DNA from: Pleurocapsa sp. MO_226.B13
GTDB taxonomy: Bacteria; Cyanobacteriota; Cyanobacteriia; Cyanobacteriales; Xenococcaceae
Assembly: GCA_030064795.1 (NCBI GenBank)
Contig: JASJEI010000502.1
Coordinates: 1 to 9,793, forward strand
DNA: 9,793 nucleotides
Direction: 5' to 3'
Under the pieces are notes generated by a model that was given only the letters and a program-made list of their open reading frames with translations, was not told the origin of the DNA and made no database searches. This document shows positions 1 through 7,693 of this stretch, piece by piece. Within the stretch, counting starts at the first letter, position 1, and the number at the start of each line of letters is the position of its first letter. The position numbers were made by a program, and so were the translations under genes.

Positions 1-83
1 TTCTGATGTATATGGGAGCTTTCGCGACCAACATCAATAACAGCAAGAGATAGAAGAGTTTGTTAAAAATTACAAAAAACACT

Positions 84-113
84 TGACAAATAAAACCTAC
101 TCTTAACTTGTCA
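84..113. promoter_or_regulatory. Short dyad upstream of the AraC-type gene
   Basis: TGACAA at 84-89 and TTGTCA at 108-113 form a 6-bp inverted repeat separated by 18 bp. The left arm overlaps a consensus-like -35 hexamer, TTGACA, at 83-88, but no good -10 box lies 16-18 bp downstream. It sits just over 100 bp before the preferred ATG of the regulator, where an autoregulatory operator or promoter would be expected. A 6-bp dyad can arise by chance, and AraC-type proteins usually bind direct repeats, so this is only a candidate. Confidence 0.2.
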
Positions 114-218
114 CCAATGCATAGAATTAGTCAGTTAACTTTTAAAATCCTAGTAGCATTAAGAAAAGTTATATTAATATCGATTTACACGGCGAAAAAC
201 GAGTCGATCTTCTTTTTT

Positions 219-1031
219 ATGCTGAATACAAAATTTTGCTTGATTCGAGAGTTTGATAACTTGGAGTTGTTTCGGGCAAAAGCAATTCACTACAATTACG
301 ATCGTCACTCTCACCCTGGCTACTCGATTGGTGTGATTGAGTCTGGAGTAGGGGGAAACTACTATCAGGGAAGTACTTATTTAGCTCCTCCCAAAAGTAT
401 TGTTTTGATGAATCCAGAGGAAGTCCATACAGGTTATTCTGCTGAAGAGTTGCCACTCACTTATCGAATGTTTTACCCCAGTACCAATTTTATTCGCCAA
501 ATAGCTAGAGAGGCTCAAATAACTGAAACTCCTTATTTTAAGGATGCTGTTGTACAAAATGAAGTTCTGGCTAAAAAAATTTTTTATCTACATACAATTT
601 TAGAGCGATCGCTAAACTCTTTAGAACGACAATCTTTATTGGTAGAAGTGTTTTCAGCAATTCTATACCACTATGCAGATATCTCACCTCCCTCTATTCG
701 ACTCAAACAGGAACATCAAGCCGTTCGTTTAATTAAAGAGTACCTTCACGATAATTTCAGTTCTAATATCTCTTTAGAACAACTGGTACAAATTACCAAC
801 CTAAACCGTTACTACCTAATTCGCGTTTTTCGTCAAGCCACAGGAATGCCACCTTACGCATATTTAAACCAAATTCGGATGCGACTTGCCAAGCAATTTC
901 TCCGCCAAGGAATGTCGATTGCCGATACAGCGATCGCCGTGGGAATGTCAGACCAAAGTCATCTTAATCGTCATTTCAAGCGAGTTTTTGGAATTACTCC
1001 TGGTTGTTATCGCCAAGGTGCGACGAACTAA
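219..1031 (+). CDS. AraC-family transcriptional regulator with N-terminal cupin-like sensor domain
   Basis: This is a predicted cytoplasmic DNA-binding regulator of 270 residues. The N-terminal part (about residues 8-95) resembles the AraC-type ligand-binding cupin: it has RHSHPGYSIGVIESG at 29-43 and MNPEEVHTG at about 64-72, both typical of the family. The C-terminal 100 residues form the double helix-turn-helix: the first around 183-209 (ISLEQLVQITNLNRYYLIRVF), the second around 231-266, ending in the family-typical FGITPGCYRQ. The frame is open back to a TTG at 108, but those 37 extra residues (rich in I, F and K) have no family counterpart, so ATG 219 is preferred although no clear ribosome binding site precedes it. 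A DUF3291 gene follows after 96 bp on the same strand and is the likeliest target. Family assignment is firm; ligand and regulon are unknown. Confidence 0.9.
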   Translation: MLNTKFCLIREFDNLELFRAKAIHYNYDRHSHPGYSIGVIESGVGGNYYQGSTYLAPPKSIVLMNPEEVHTGYSAEELPLTYRMFYPSTNFIRQIAREAQITETPYFKDAVVQNEVLAKKIFYLHTILERSLNSLERQSLLVEVFSAILYHYADISPPSIRLKQEHQAVRLIKEYLHDNFSSNISLEQLVQITNLNRYYLIRVFRQATGMPPYAYLNQIRMRLAKQFLRQGMSIADTAIAVGMSDQSHLNRHFKRVFGITPGCYRQGATN

Positions 1032-1127
1032 TATGCCTTTTTTTAATTGAGGTCAACATCATTCAAGACGGATTAACCTTAATTTTTAGATACTTCAGAT
1101 GATGGTTTGAAGGCGAGACTAAAAACT

Positions 1128-1616
1128 ATGACCGAACAAAAAGCCAACTTACTACAACAGCAAAAATATTATCTGGCTCAAATTAATATTGCTTTGATGA
1201 AAGCTCCTTTAGACAACCCAATCATGGCTGAGTTTGCCGATGCACTCGACAAGATAAATGAAGTCGCAGAAGCTAGTCCAGGTTTTGTATGGCGACTAAA
1301 AACTTCATCGGGAAATGCTACTGATATTCGCGCCTACTCCGATCCGAAAATGCTGGTCAATATATCAGTTTGGCGGAGTGTCGAACAGTTAAAAGTATAT
1401 GTTTACCAAAGCTTGCATGGTGATTTTTTTATTCGTCGCCGTAAATGGTTTGAGAAATATCAAGGGGAGCATTTTGCTATGTGGTGGATTCCCTCCGAAC
1501 ATTTACCCACTGTCGAAGAGGGGAAAGCAAAACTAGAATATTTGACATTACATGGAGATTCTCCTGAATCTTTTACCTTTGCCAAGCCTTATCCACCGCC
1601 AAGCAATACGAAATAA
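1128..1616 (+). CDS. DUF3291 domain-containing protein
   Basis: This is a 162-residue soluble protein matching the DUF3291 family along its whole length. Landmarks are YYLAQINIALMKAPLDNP at 14-31, SPGFVWRL at 50-57, VNISVWRSVEQL at 77-88, FFIRRRKWF at 100-108, MWWIP at 118-122 and FTFAKPYPPP near the end. The fold is thought to resemble small dimeric alpha/beta-barrel (antibiotic monooxygenase-like) proteins, but the family has no established reaction, so none is assigned. The frame can be extended to a TTG at 1107. ATG 1128 is preferred because the conserved part starts just after it, and GAAGG at 1109-1113 gives a loosely spaced Shine-Dalgarno. It follows the AraC-type regulator by 96 bp, with no terminator seen between them, suggesting joint transcription. 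No signal peptide or membrane segment is visible. Confidence 0.87.
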   Translation: MTEQKANLLQQQKYYLAQINIALMKAPLDNPIMAEFADALDKINEVAEASPGFVWRLKTSSGNATDIRAYSDPKMLVNISVWRSVEQLKVYVYQSLHGDFFIRRRKWFEKYQGEHFAMWWIPSEHLPTVEEGKAKLEYLTLHGDSPESFTFAKPYPPPSNTK

Positions 1617-1640
1617 TTTTGAGATATCTATAAAATAATA

Positions 1641-1799
1641 AATGTTGCCTGCATCTCCTTGACCCAACGTAGAGGCGTTGATACTAGCACTATCAGAGAT
1701 CGACAGGCGATCGCTTTTTATCTCTAGATTACCAGCGTTGCCCGCAGCACCTCGTTCGACTTCGGTAGAGATCCCACTGTCTCTACTATCATTAGTAAC
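1641..1799 (-). pseudogene. Relic of a filamentous haemagglutinin-type (two-partner secretion) adhesin repeat
   Basis: On the minus strand, 53 codons read as the repeat unit found in large cyanobacterial filamentous-haemagglutinin-like proteins. Visible pieces include DSGISTEVERGAAGNAGNLE, then DRLSISDSASINASTLGQG, then DAGNI, giving the characteristic alternation of GNAGNL/GDAGNI turns with S/T/D/N-rich beta strands. The frame stays open on both sides, but the flanking codons do not look like this family. There is no start codon with a ribosome binding site and no signal or TPS domain. On one side it runs into the antisense of the DUF3291 gene, on the other into the ndhH terminator. It is therefore read as a fragment left after deletion or rearrangement, not a gene. 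The call rests on motif recognition by eye. Confidence 0.65.
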
Positions 1800-1855
1800 T
1801 CTTTTTAATATTGGATTGCCTATTTGAATGTTTAACCTAGATAAGAGTCTTAAGC

Positions 1856-1894
1856 AAAAATCTCCCGTCTAAAACGTTTGCGTTTAGCGGGAGA
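1856..1894 (-). terminator. Intrinsic terminator downstream of ndhH
   Basis: The arms TCTCCCG (1861-1867) plus CTAAA (1869-1873) and CG pair with CGTTTAG (1881-1887) plus CGGGAGA (1888-1894), with two single-base bulges and a TTTG loop. Read on the minus strand, the hairpin is followed directly by five T residues (complement of 1856-1860). It lies 76 bp past the ndhH stop in the right orientation. On the plus strand no U tract follows it, so it is not expected to end the DUF3291 transcript. Confidence 0.85.
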
Positions 1895-1969
1895 GTGTCG
1901 ATCGGGCTCTTGTCTTTTATTTGAGATTAAGAACTAGAAAAAATTGCTCTTAGCGATTCAAGTCCCGAT

Positions 1970-3154
1970 CTAGCGATCGACCGAACCCATGATAATATCC
2001 ACACTGCCAAGGATCGGCATAATATCAGCTAGCTTAACTCCCTTAAGTAATTCGGGAAGAATCTGCAAGTTATTAAAATCTGGGGCGCGAATTTTCCAAC
2101 GCCAGGGGAAGACATTATCATTACCGACAATAAAGATTCCCAGTTCGCCTTTACCGCTTTCTAGGCGGACATAGTGTTCTCCTTCGGGAATTTTGAAGGT
2201 GGGAGCGACTTTTTTGGCTATGTATTGATACTCAAAGTCATTCCACTTTGATTTACGTCCTTCGGCCATCCGTCTGGCTTCCAAGTTTTCATAAGCACCA
2301 CCAGGAATACCTTTGAGAGCTTGGCGAATAATTTTAATCGCTTCGCGCATCTCGCGGACGCGTACCAAATAGCGAGCAAAACAATCCCCTGTTGTTTCCC
2401 AATGAACATCCCAGTCAAAGTCATCGTAGCATTCGTAGTGGTCTACTTTGCGTAGATCCCACTTAACTCCAGAAGCCCTTAACATCGGCCCCGATAAACC
2501 CCAGTTAATTGCTTGGTCGCGGGTAATGGTTCCCACTCCTTCGACGCGACGGCGGAAGATGGGGTTATTGGTAATTAGTTTTTCGTATTCGTCTATTTTG
2601 GGATCGAAATAATCACAAAAATCTTCGCATTTATCAATCCAACCGTAGGGTAAATCTACCGATACCCCACCGATGCGGAAATAATTGTTATTAATCAATC
2701 GCTGTCCACTAGCAGCTTCCCAAAGATCGTAGATCATCTCCCGTTCGCGGAAGATATAAAAGAAAGGTGTCTGTGCGCCTACATCTGCCATAAATGGCCC
2801 CAGCCAGAGCAAATGGTTGGCAATACGGTTTAATTCCAGCATAATTGCCCGAATATACTGGGCGCGTTTAGGTACTTCGATACCTGCTAACTTTTCAGGA
2901 GCATTAACGGTAATTGCTTCATTAAACATACCCGCAGCATAGTCCCAACGGCTAACATAGGGAACGTACATCACGTTAGTACGATTTTCGGCAATTTTCT
3001 CCATACCTCGATGAAGATAACCGATTACTGGTTCGCAATCGATTACATCTTCTCCATCCAAAGTTACAATCAGGCGCAAAACGCCGTGCATTGAGGGATG
3101 ATGCGGCCCCATGTTGAGGACCATGGGTTCGGTTCTAGTTTCTATCTGTGCCAT
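1970..3154 (-). CDS. ndhH: NAD(P)H-quinone oxidoreductase subunit H (NDH-1, 49-kDa subunit)
   Basis: NdhH is a peripheral-arm subunit of thylakoid NDH-1, the cyanobacterial complex I that takes electrons from ferredoxin for plastoquinone reduction, respiration and cyclic electron flow. It corresponds to NuoD/Nqo4 and helps form the quinone-binding cleft near the terminal iron-sulfur cluster. The protein is 394 residues, the usual length for cyanobacterial NdhH. The 49-kDa family signatures are present: GPHHPSMHG at 16-24, [19 protein letters not shown] shortly after, and the C-terminal end DIIMGSVDR. The ATG at 3154 gives the expected N-terminus [20 protein letters not shown]; the ribosome binding site is weak. 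No frameshift or missing conserved block is seen. It lies 131 bp after wzc on the same strand and is followed by a clear terminator. A separate promoter in that gap is likely, given the unrelated function. Confidence 0.98.
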   Translation of the reverse strand: MAQIETRTEPMVLNMGPHHPSMHGVLRLIVTLDGEDVIDCEPVIGYLHRGMEKIAENRTNVMYVPYVSRWDYAAGMFNEAITVNAPEKLAGIEVPKRAQYIRAIMLELNRIANHLLWLGPFMADVGAQTPFFYIFREREMIYDLWEAASGQRLINNNYFRIGGVSVDLPYGWIDKCEDFCDYFDPKIDEYEKLITNNPIFRRRVEGVGTITRDQAINWGLSGPMLRASGVKWDLRKVDHYECYDDFDWDVHWETTGDCFARYLVRVREMREAIKIIRQALKGIPGGAYENLEARRMAEGRKSKWNDFEYQYIAKKVAPTFKIPEGEHYVRLESGKGELGIFIVGNDNVFPWRWKIRAPDFNNLQILPELLKGVKLADIMPILGSVDIIMGSVDR

Positions 3155-3285
3155 AAATCAGCAATCTTGCTTTTAAAAAGAAGTCTATAAACGCTTACTG
3201 TTACTTTTACTTTACTTTGTTATCTATCTTATCGAGTTTCTTGTCTTGATACGAATCTAATACTAAATTGTCTGGAATAAATCTA
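3155..3285 (-). promoter_or_regulatory. Leader and presumed promoter region of ndhH
   Basis: This 131-bp gap separates the wzc stop from the ndhH start. No intrinsic terminator for wzc is visible in it. On the minus strand it is AT-rich, with possible -10-like hexamers (TAAGAT, TATAGA) but no matching -35 boxes, so no promoter is pinned down. Four copies of AGTAA (TTACT on the plus strand at 3195, 3201, 3207 and 3212) are spaced 6, 6 and 5 bp apart, 41-60 bp before the start codon. Confidence 0.35.
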
Positions 3286-5652
3286 TTACTTGCGATCGAC
3301 GTAATAGTGACTATAGTAATGATAAGAACTGGTAGTGCGATTAACCTGATTGGCTACGACTCCCAAGACAGGAACATTAGACATTCTAATATTGTCGATG
3401 TTTTGTTTGAGTAAAGAGCGATCGGTCTTACCAATTCTAACTACCAGTACGACTCCATCAGTTCGGGTAGACAAAATTCTACCGTCAGCAAAGCCAAGAA
3501 TTGGTGGAGTATCGTAAATAATCAGATCGTATTTGCGACTACCTTTAATCCGCTCCATTAAAGCGTGCATTTTCTGTGAAGAAAGCAAACGTGTAGGGTC
3601 TGGTGGTATGTCTCCTGCTGTGACTACAGATAAATTTTCCCACTGGGGAACTTTGACAATTGCCTCTTCGACATCTAAACCAGTAGCCAGAACATTGCTC
3701 AAGCCTTTTTGGTTTTCAATGCCAATCCAGCGATGAACTTGAGGACGACGTAAATCTGCATCGATGAGAAGAACCTTTTGCCCCATAGCAGCAGCAGCCT
3801 GAGCTAAATGACAGGAAATAGTGGACTTTCCTTCAGAGGGAATAGAAGAACTAATCACAAAAGAGCGGATCGAAGTATCAGAACCTAAGAGCTTAATATT
3901 GGTATTGAGAGAGCGAAATGCTTCCAAGAAAGGCGAAGCACCGTACCATTTCTGCTTACTGCTAACAGTAGATGATGTCTCCTCGGATTGAGGAGAGCTA
4001 CTAAGATTAAGAGTAGTGTTACCAATTTGTAGTTGGGGCAGACCTAATTTTTCCTTTTTAGGAGTAGTTTTCACTTCATCTAAAGGTTTGAGGTCTTTTT
4101 GAATGGGAATCATACCGAGTACGGGTAGATTTATGCTTTCTTTGAGTTCTTCAGAAGAGTGAAAAACGGGATCGAGACGTTCTGCCAATAACGCTGCACC
4201 AAGCCCCAAGAGTAGTCCAGAAACTAATCCTAAAGCTATATTGCGCGGTGGATTAGGCGAGATGGGATTTTCCGTAACCAAAGGTTGAGCAATGATTTGC
4301 CAAGGTAAAGCTTGTTGCGCTCCCTTTAGTTGTAGTTCTTCTTGAGCGGTTAAGAAACGAGTCAGACTTTCGGTGGCTACGGTTAATTCTCTTCTCAAAT
4401 CCGTGTATTGACGAGCAATAACAGGCATTTGTTTGGTTAAGTCTTCCAGTTGGGACAATGCTTCTTGCAAAGCCTGTTGCCTAATCTCTAGTATTTCAAT
4501 TTTGTTAGCTGCTTGAATATATTGCTGGTTTAGTTCTAAGCGTAAAGAACTAGGGGAAGTCAAATTGAGAGTATTTTCTACCGCATTAGATAGATTTTCA
4601 CCTAAGACTCCATTGGCTTCCTGCTGCAAAAGTGTTAGCAGTCTATTTTTTTTGTCTTCTAAAGACTGAACGGCAGGGTTTTCTGGTAAAAAGCGAGCAG
4701 ATTCTTGAGCTAACTGTACTTCTACTTTTTGCAGTTCGTTGAGTAGGTTTTGATAGCGCGGTGATTCGCTTAGATAGCTGGCAGCTAGAGCTTGTTGTGG
4801 TTCTAATCCCAATTGTCTTTGTAACAGAGAGTACAACGATCTTGTCTCTTTTAGTTGTGACTGAGTTTCAAAATAATTTTGCTCGTAATCAACCTGTTTT
4901 TTCGCTAAAACTTCTGCCTGTTGTTCGGGGTTGAGCAGATTGTATTGTTGACGAAATCTCTGTACTTTTTCCTGTAACTCATCAACCCTAGCTCTAACTT
5001 CGGGTAATTGGTTCTCGACGAAATCAAGTCCCTGTCTGACTTCAACTCTTCTTTCTTCGAGAGAATAACTTAAATATGCCTCTGATAAATTATCTAAAAC
5101 AAATTGAATCTTCTGGGGATCGCTATCAATATAAGATACTTCTATAATTTTAGTTTTGTCTAGCTGCTCGATCCTCAGAGGAGACTTTTTCGGTTTAATT
5201 AATTCCTTGTATTCAATTTCTGGATATTTACCAGTCAGAGTTTCAACTATAGGATTTAAAACACTAGGACTTCTCAGTACCTCTATCTGTGTATCGTAAT
5301 CTAAGCCTCCTAAATCTTGCTCTAGTACTGATAAAGGATTTTCTTGTTCTTCGGCAACGGGTTCTACCAAGAGTTGAAAACTACCTTTGTATAAAGATTC
5401 CTGATTAAAGGTTAGCAACGCTGCTGCTGCGGTAACGCCAAAAGTTATTGCACCAATCAGACGAAAACGATGTTTAACTATGCTCGTAAGTTGACGTAGA
5501 TCGATCCCATCTTCATCTGCTTGGTTTACGGCTCGATCGACAACAGGTAGGGAATAAATATACTTATCACTTCCATTTCTATTATCAACTCGATTGCCGT
5601 TTCCATTAATCGTAGAGGAATAGGCAGAAAGATCTGAACTTCTATCGGGCAT
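3286..5652 (-). CDS. wzc: Wzc-like polysaccharide co-polymerase with tyrosine autokinase (BY-kinase) domain
   Basis: This inner-membrane protein controls chain length and export of capsule or exopolysaccharide and autophosphorylates on C-terminal tyrosines. With ATG 5652 it has 788 residues. In order it shows: a cytoplasmic N-terminus; membrane segment 1 at about 63-83; a Wzz-type periplasmic region with long Q/E/L-rich coiled coils (about 200-245 and 370-440); a proline-rich motif SPNPPR; membrane segment 2 at about 470-492; and the kinase. The kinase has Walker A SSIPSEGKST (602-611, Lys609), Walker A' VLLIDADLRRP (Asp631, Asp633), Walker B YDLIIYDTPP (708-717) and a tail with Tyr777, 779, 780, 783 and 784. 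A GTG at 5670 would add six residues, but GAGG lies 12 nt before ATG 5652 and nothing precedes the GTG. The wza-like gene lies 143 bp upstream on the same strand. The EX2RX2R oligomerisation motif reads E577-R580-N583, lacking the last Arg. Confidence 0.93.
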   Translation of the reverse strand: MPDRSSDLSAYSSTINGNGNRVDNRNGSDKYIYSLPVVDRAVNQADEDGIDLRQLTSIVKHRFRLIGAITFGVTAAAALLTFNQESLYKGSFQLLVEPVAEEQENPLSVLEQDLGGLDYDTQIEVLRSPSVLNPIVETLTGKYPEIEYKELIKPKKSPLRIEQLDKTKIIEVSYIDSDPQKIQFVLDNLSEAYLSYSLEERRVEVRQGLDFVENQLPEVRARVDELQEKVQRFRQQYNLLNPEQQAEVLAKKQVDYEQNYFETQSQLKETRSLYSLLQRQLGLEPQQALAASYLSESPRYQNLLNELQKVEVQLAQESARFLPENPAVQSLEDKKNRLLTLLQQEANGVLGENLSNAVENTLNLTSPSSLRLELNQQYIQAANKIEILEIRQQALQEALSQLEDLTKQMPVIARQYTDLRRELTVATESLTRFLTAQEELQLKGAQQALPWQIIAQPLVTENPISPNPPRNIALGLVSGLLLGLGAALLAERLDPVFHSSEELKESINLPVLGMIPIQKDLKPLDEVKTTPKKEKLGLPQLQIGNTTLNLSSSPQSEETSSTVSSKQKWYGASPFLEAFRSLNTNIKLLGSDTSIRSFVISSSIPSEGKSTISCHLAQAAAAMGQKVLLIDADLRRPQVHRWIGIENQKGLSNVLATGLDVEEAIVKVPQWENLSVVTAGDIPPDPTRLLSSQKMHALMERIKGSRKYDLIIYDTPPILGFADGRILSTRTDGVVLVVRIGKTDRSLLKQNIDNIRMSNVPVLGVVANQVNRTTSSYHYYSHYYVDRK

Positions 5653-5740
5653 TATGTTATCAATCCTCACAACACGGATTATTTTAAAATTCGATCTATG
5701 TCGATCTAGAGTTTAATCCAGATGATACTGGCATAGTAAC

Positions 5741-5772
5741 CCATTGCAGCCACCAAAAGGCAGAAGCAATGG
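5741..5772 (-). other. Stem-loop between wza and wzc
   Basis: CCATTGC (5741-5747) and GCAATGG (5766-5772) are perfect 7-bp complementary arms around an 18-nt loop, in the 143-bp spacer between the two export genes. On the minus-strand transcript no U tract follows, so it is not a typical terminator. It could be an mRNA processing or stability element, or an attenuating structure. A six-T run follows on the plus strand, but no plus-strand gene ends here. The same spacer has a direct repeat TCGATCTA at 5691-5698 and 5701-5708. Confidence 0.45.
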
Positions 5773-5795
5773 ATGACATTTTTTGAGTAATTTAT

Positions 5796-7367
5796 CTAAA
5801 AGATACGAAATATATTAAGGACCGCACCCAAAGGACTAGTAACTTTTCCTATACCATCAAACGCAGCAGTAGATCCAGAACGATTAACTACGATTACATC
5901 ATTTCGATTCAGAACGGGGTTAGTTTCTTCATTGACTTCTGCTCCTAGATCGATTTTAACCTTGCGCTTTTCTACCGTACCGTTGGGCTTCAAGCTTACT
6001 AGTTCTACTTCACTTCTATTAGCACGTTGACTATCAAATCCTCCCGCTGCCAAAATTGCTTGGTTTAATGGGGTATTGGGCGGTACTTGCACTGGACCTG
6101 GGCTAACTACCTCTCCCACGACGTTGACTGTAATCTCTCCTGGAGAAATCGTACCTTCAGCGATCGTTTGACGTTCTGCCTCGGTTATGTTGTCTGCTCT
6201 GGGAATTATAACTTTGTCACCGTCTTGCAAAATCAGATCTTGGCTAGTGTCTCCCGACTGGATCAACTCCCATAGGTCTACAGCAATAATTTTTTCTGAG
6301 CCATCCCAAGAAGTACGCTGAACTTCTACTTCTTTGACATCTGCGAGGGGTTTGATCCCATTAGCAGCAGCGATCGCTTGAGTAAGTCTGGGTGGAATTG
6401 ATTCTTGTTTCCCTTGGTTGGCAGTACCATTATTATTGTTGTTTCTGCTCAATAATTCTGGCTGCACGAAGTGAGAACCAGGACGGTATACCTCTCCTAC
6501 CACTGCTACTTGAATTGGTTTATCGGACTGAAGACCAAAGCTGGCTTGAGCCAATCTATTTAACTCCGCAGTATTAATTTCATCTGTAGTGGGTATAAAA
6601 ACATTGTCCCCATCTCGAAGCGAAATATCCTCTCCAACTTTTCCCTTGGTCAATAGTTCCCAAAGATTCGCATTGTAGACTACTTCTTTTCCTTGGACTT
6701 CTCGTCTGACTCTGACATTACGGACATCAGCAATAGTGGTAATACCACCAGCTTGCTGGATCATGTCAGTAACGCTGGGAAACTGGGGATTTTCCGCCTC
6801 TAGTGCCACCTCATAAGATCCAGGGTTATCTACTTCTCCTGAGATCCCAATTTTAAGGGGACGAGGAGCAACTAAACCCACAGTAATAATTGGTCGTTTG
6901 AGATAGGTCGAGTATTCTTGAGAAACTTTATCGGAGGTTTCCTTCAAGCTTAATCCTCTAACATCAACTCTGCCTACTAGGGGTAAACTAATTGTGCCAT
7001 CGACCAAAACTGGATAATCACCGCTATATTCTTCTACCTGGAAAATATTGAGGTTGATTCTGTCTCCAGCACCGAGGGTATAATCACTTTCTCCAGTAGC
7101 AAATTCGATGCTTTCTGCGGGGAGGGCTGGAGTATCTAACTCGTCGGGAATATTTTGGTTTTCTAGCGCTGGTAAGTCTCTGTAATTTATCTGTCCTGGT
7201 GCATCGGTTGACGATCCACTGGGGTTAGCATCTTTCAATTCTATGGTACTATCTTGAGCGATCGCTGGAGCAGATGCCAGGGCTAAACACAAAGACAGTG
7301 CAACCCCACTACTACAGTTATTAACTCTTTCTAAAAATAATTGATACCAAACGGGTGTAGTTTTCAT
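5796..7367 (-). CDS. wza: Wza-like polysaccharide export protein with SLBB domains
   Basis: This is the outer-membrane polysaccharide translocon subunit of a Wzx/Wzy-dependent pathway, working with the Wzc-like kinase encoded just downstream. It has 523 residues. The N-terminus looks like a Sec signal peptide: basic and polar to about residue 20, hydrophobic 21-36, with a likely cut after APAIA (residue 37). No convincing lipobox is seen. A Poly_export domain spans about 92-168 (DYTLGAGDRINLNIF, DGTISLPLVGRVDVRGLSL). Three SLBB modules follow at about 171-259, 285-392 and 411-496, each opening with GEV..PG (SGEVDNPGS, VGEVYRPGS, VGEVVSPGP). The first two end alike (RDGDNVFIP, QDGDKVIIP). A low-complexity NNNNN lies in SLBB2. 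The C-terminus ends in a hydrophobic segment (PLGAVLNIFRIF) that could be the membrane-anchoring helix. No good ribosome binding site precedes ATG 7367. Confidence 0.93.
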   Translation of the reverse strand: MKTTPVWYQLFLERVNNCSSGVALSLCLALASAPAIAQDSTIELKDANPSGSSTDAPGQINYRDLPALENQNIPDELDTPALPAESIEFATGESDYTLGAGDRINLNIFQVEEYSGDYPVLVDGTISLPLVGRVDVRGLSLKETSDKVSQEYSTYLKRPIITVGLVAPRPLKIGISGEVDNPGSYEVALEAENPQFPSVTDMIQQAGGITTIADVRNVRVRREVQGKEVVYNANLWELLTKGKVGEDISLRDGDNVFIPTTDEINTAELNRLAQASFGLQSDKPIQVAVVGEVYRPGSHFVQPELLSRNNNNNGTANQGKQESIPPRLTQAIAAANGIKPLADVKEVEVQRTSWDGSEKIIAVDLWELIQSGDTSQDLILQDGDKVIIPRADNITEAERQTIAEGTISPGEITVNVVGEVVSPGPVQVPPNTPLNQAILAAGGFDSQRANRSEVELVSLKPNGTVEKRKVKIDLGAEVNEETNPVLNRNDVIVVNRSGSTAAFDGIGKVTSPLGAVLNIFRIF

Positions 7368-7435
7368 AAAAATATCACAATGAAAAGAAGTAGTTTATTG
7401 CGACTAGACTAACATTATTGTCTCTTGAAGTTAAA
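7368..7435. promoter_or_regulatory. Divergent promoter region between wza and the Trp-rich gene
   Basis: Only 68 bp separate the start codons of two divergent genes, so their promoters must overlap or lie partly inside the opposite coding region. The stretch is AT-rich. I see no paired -35 and -10 boxes good enough to mark on either strand. Confidence 0.4.
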
Positions 7436-7693
7436 ATGTCGAAAAAACAAAAACAAAAGTTTCCTTTTTTGGTTGGATCTAAGTGGACTGCTCTCCAAAA
7501 AACTTGGGGTTGGAGACATTTCCAAGTTGTAAATCGCAAAAACCAAGGAAAGTGGGTGTTTGCAGAAATGGTAGCATCATGCGATCCTCAGACTCGATTT
7601 TGGCTAAATGCAAGTCAACTTAAAGATGATTCTCTCTGGTTACCTGGATGGAAAACTATCCAAGAGATTGAGACAGTAGACGACAGTAAATGA
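7436..7693 (+). CDS. Small Trp-rich protein, TIGR02450 family (DUF2389)
   Basis: This is an 85-residue basic protein with seven tryptophans (positions 17, 24, 26, 40, 56, 68 and 72). The order of motifs matches the TIGR02450 Trp-rich family: LVGSKWTAL (12-20), WGWRHFQVV (24-32), AEMVASCDP (43-51), TRFWLNASQLKD (53-64) and LWLPGW (67-72). The family has no known biochemical role. The frame extends to a TTG at 7418, but the sequence before ATG 7436 is not family-like and GAAG lies a few bases upstream of the ATG. It is divergent from the polysaccharide export genes and stands alone. No intrinsic terminator is obvious after the stop. There is no signal peptide or membrane segment. Confidence 0.88.
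   Translation: MSKKQKQKFPFLVGSKWTALQKTWGWRHFQVVNRKNQGKWVFAEMVASCDPQTRFWLNASQLKDDSLWLPGWKTIQEIETVDDSK

Noticed and set aside
1..60. Possible tail of an upstream gene at the left edge
   Set aside because: All three plus frames close within about 50 bases with no recognisable C-terminus, so nothing can be supported.
83..110. TTGACA at 83-88 as the -35 box of a promoter
   Set aside because: At 16-18 bp spacing the sequence is ACTTGT-like and does not resemble a -10 box, so I did not call a promoter.
217..456. 79-codon minus-strand open frame inside the AraC-type gene
   Set aside because: It lies fully antisense to a well-supported gene, has no recognisable motif, and its composition follows from the opposite strand.
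1989..2174. Plus-strand open frame inside ndhH, and a second minus-strand frame at 2218-2424
   Set aside because: Both overlap the strongly conserved ndhH coding sequence in another frame and match nothing recognisable.
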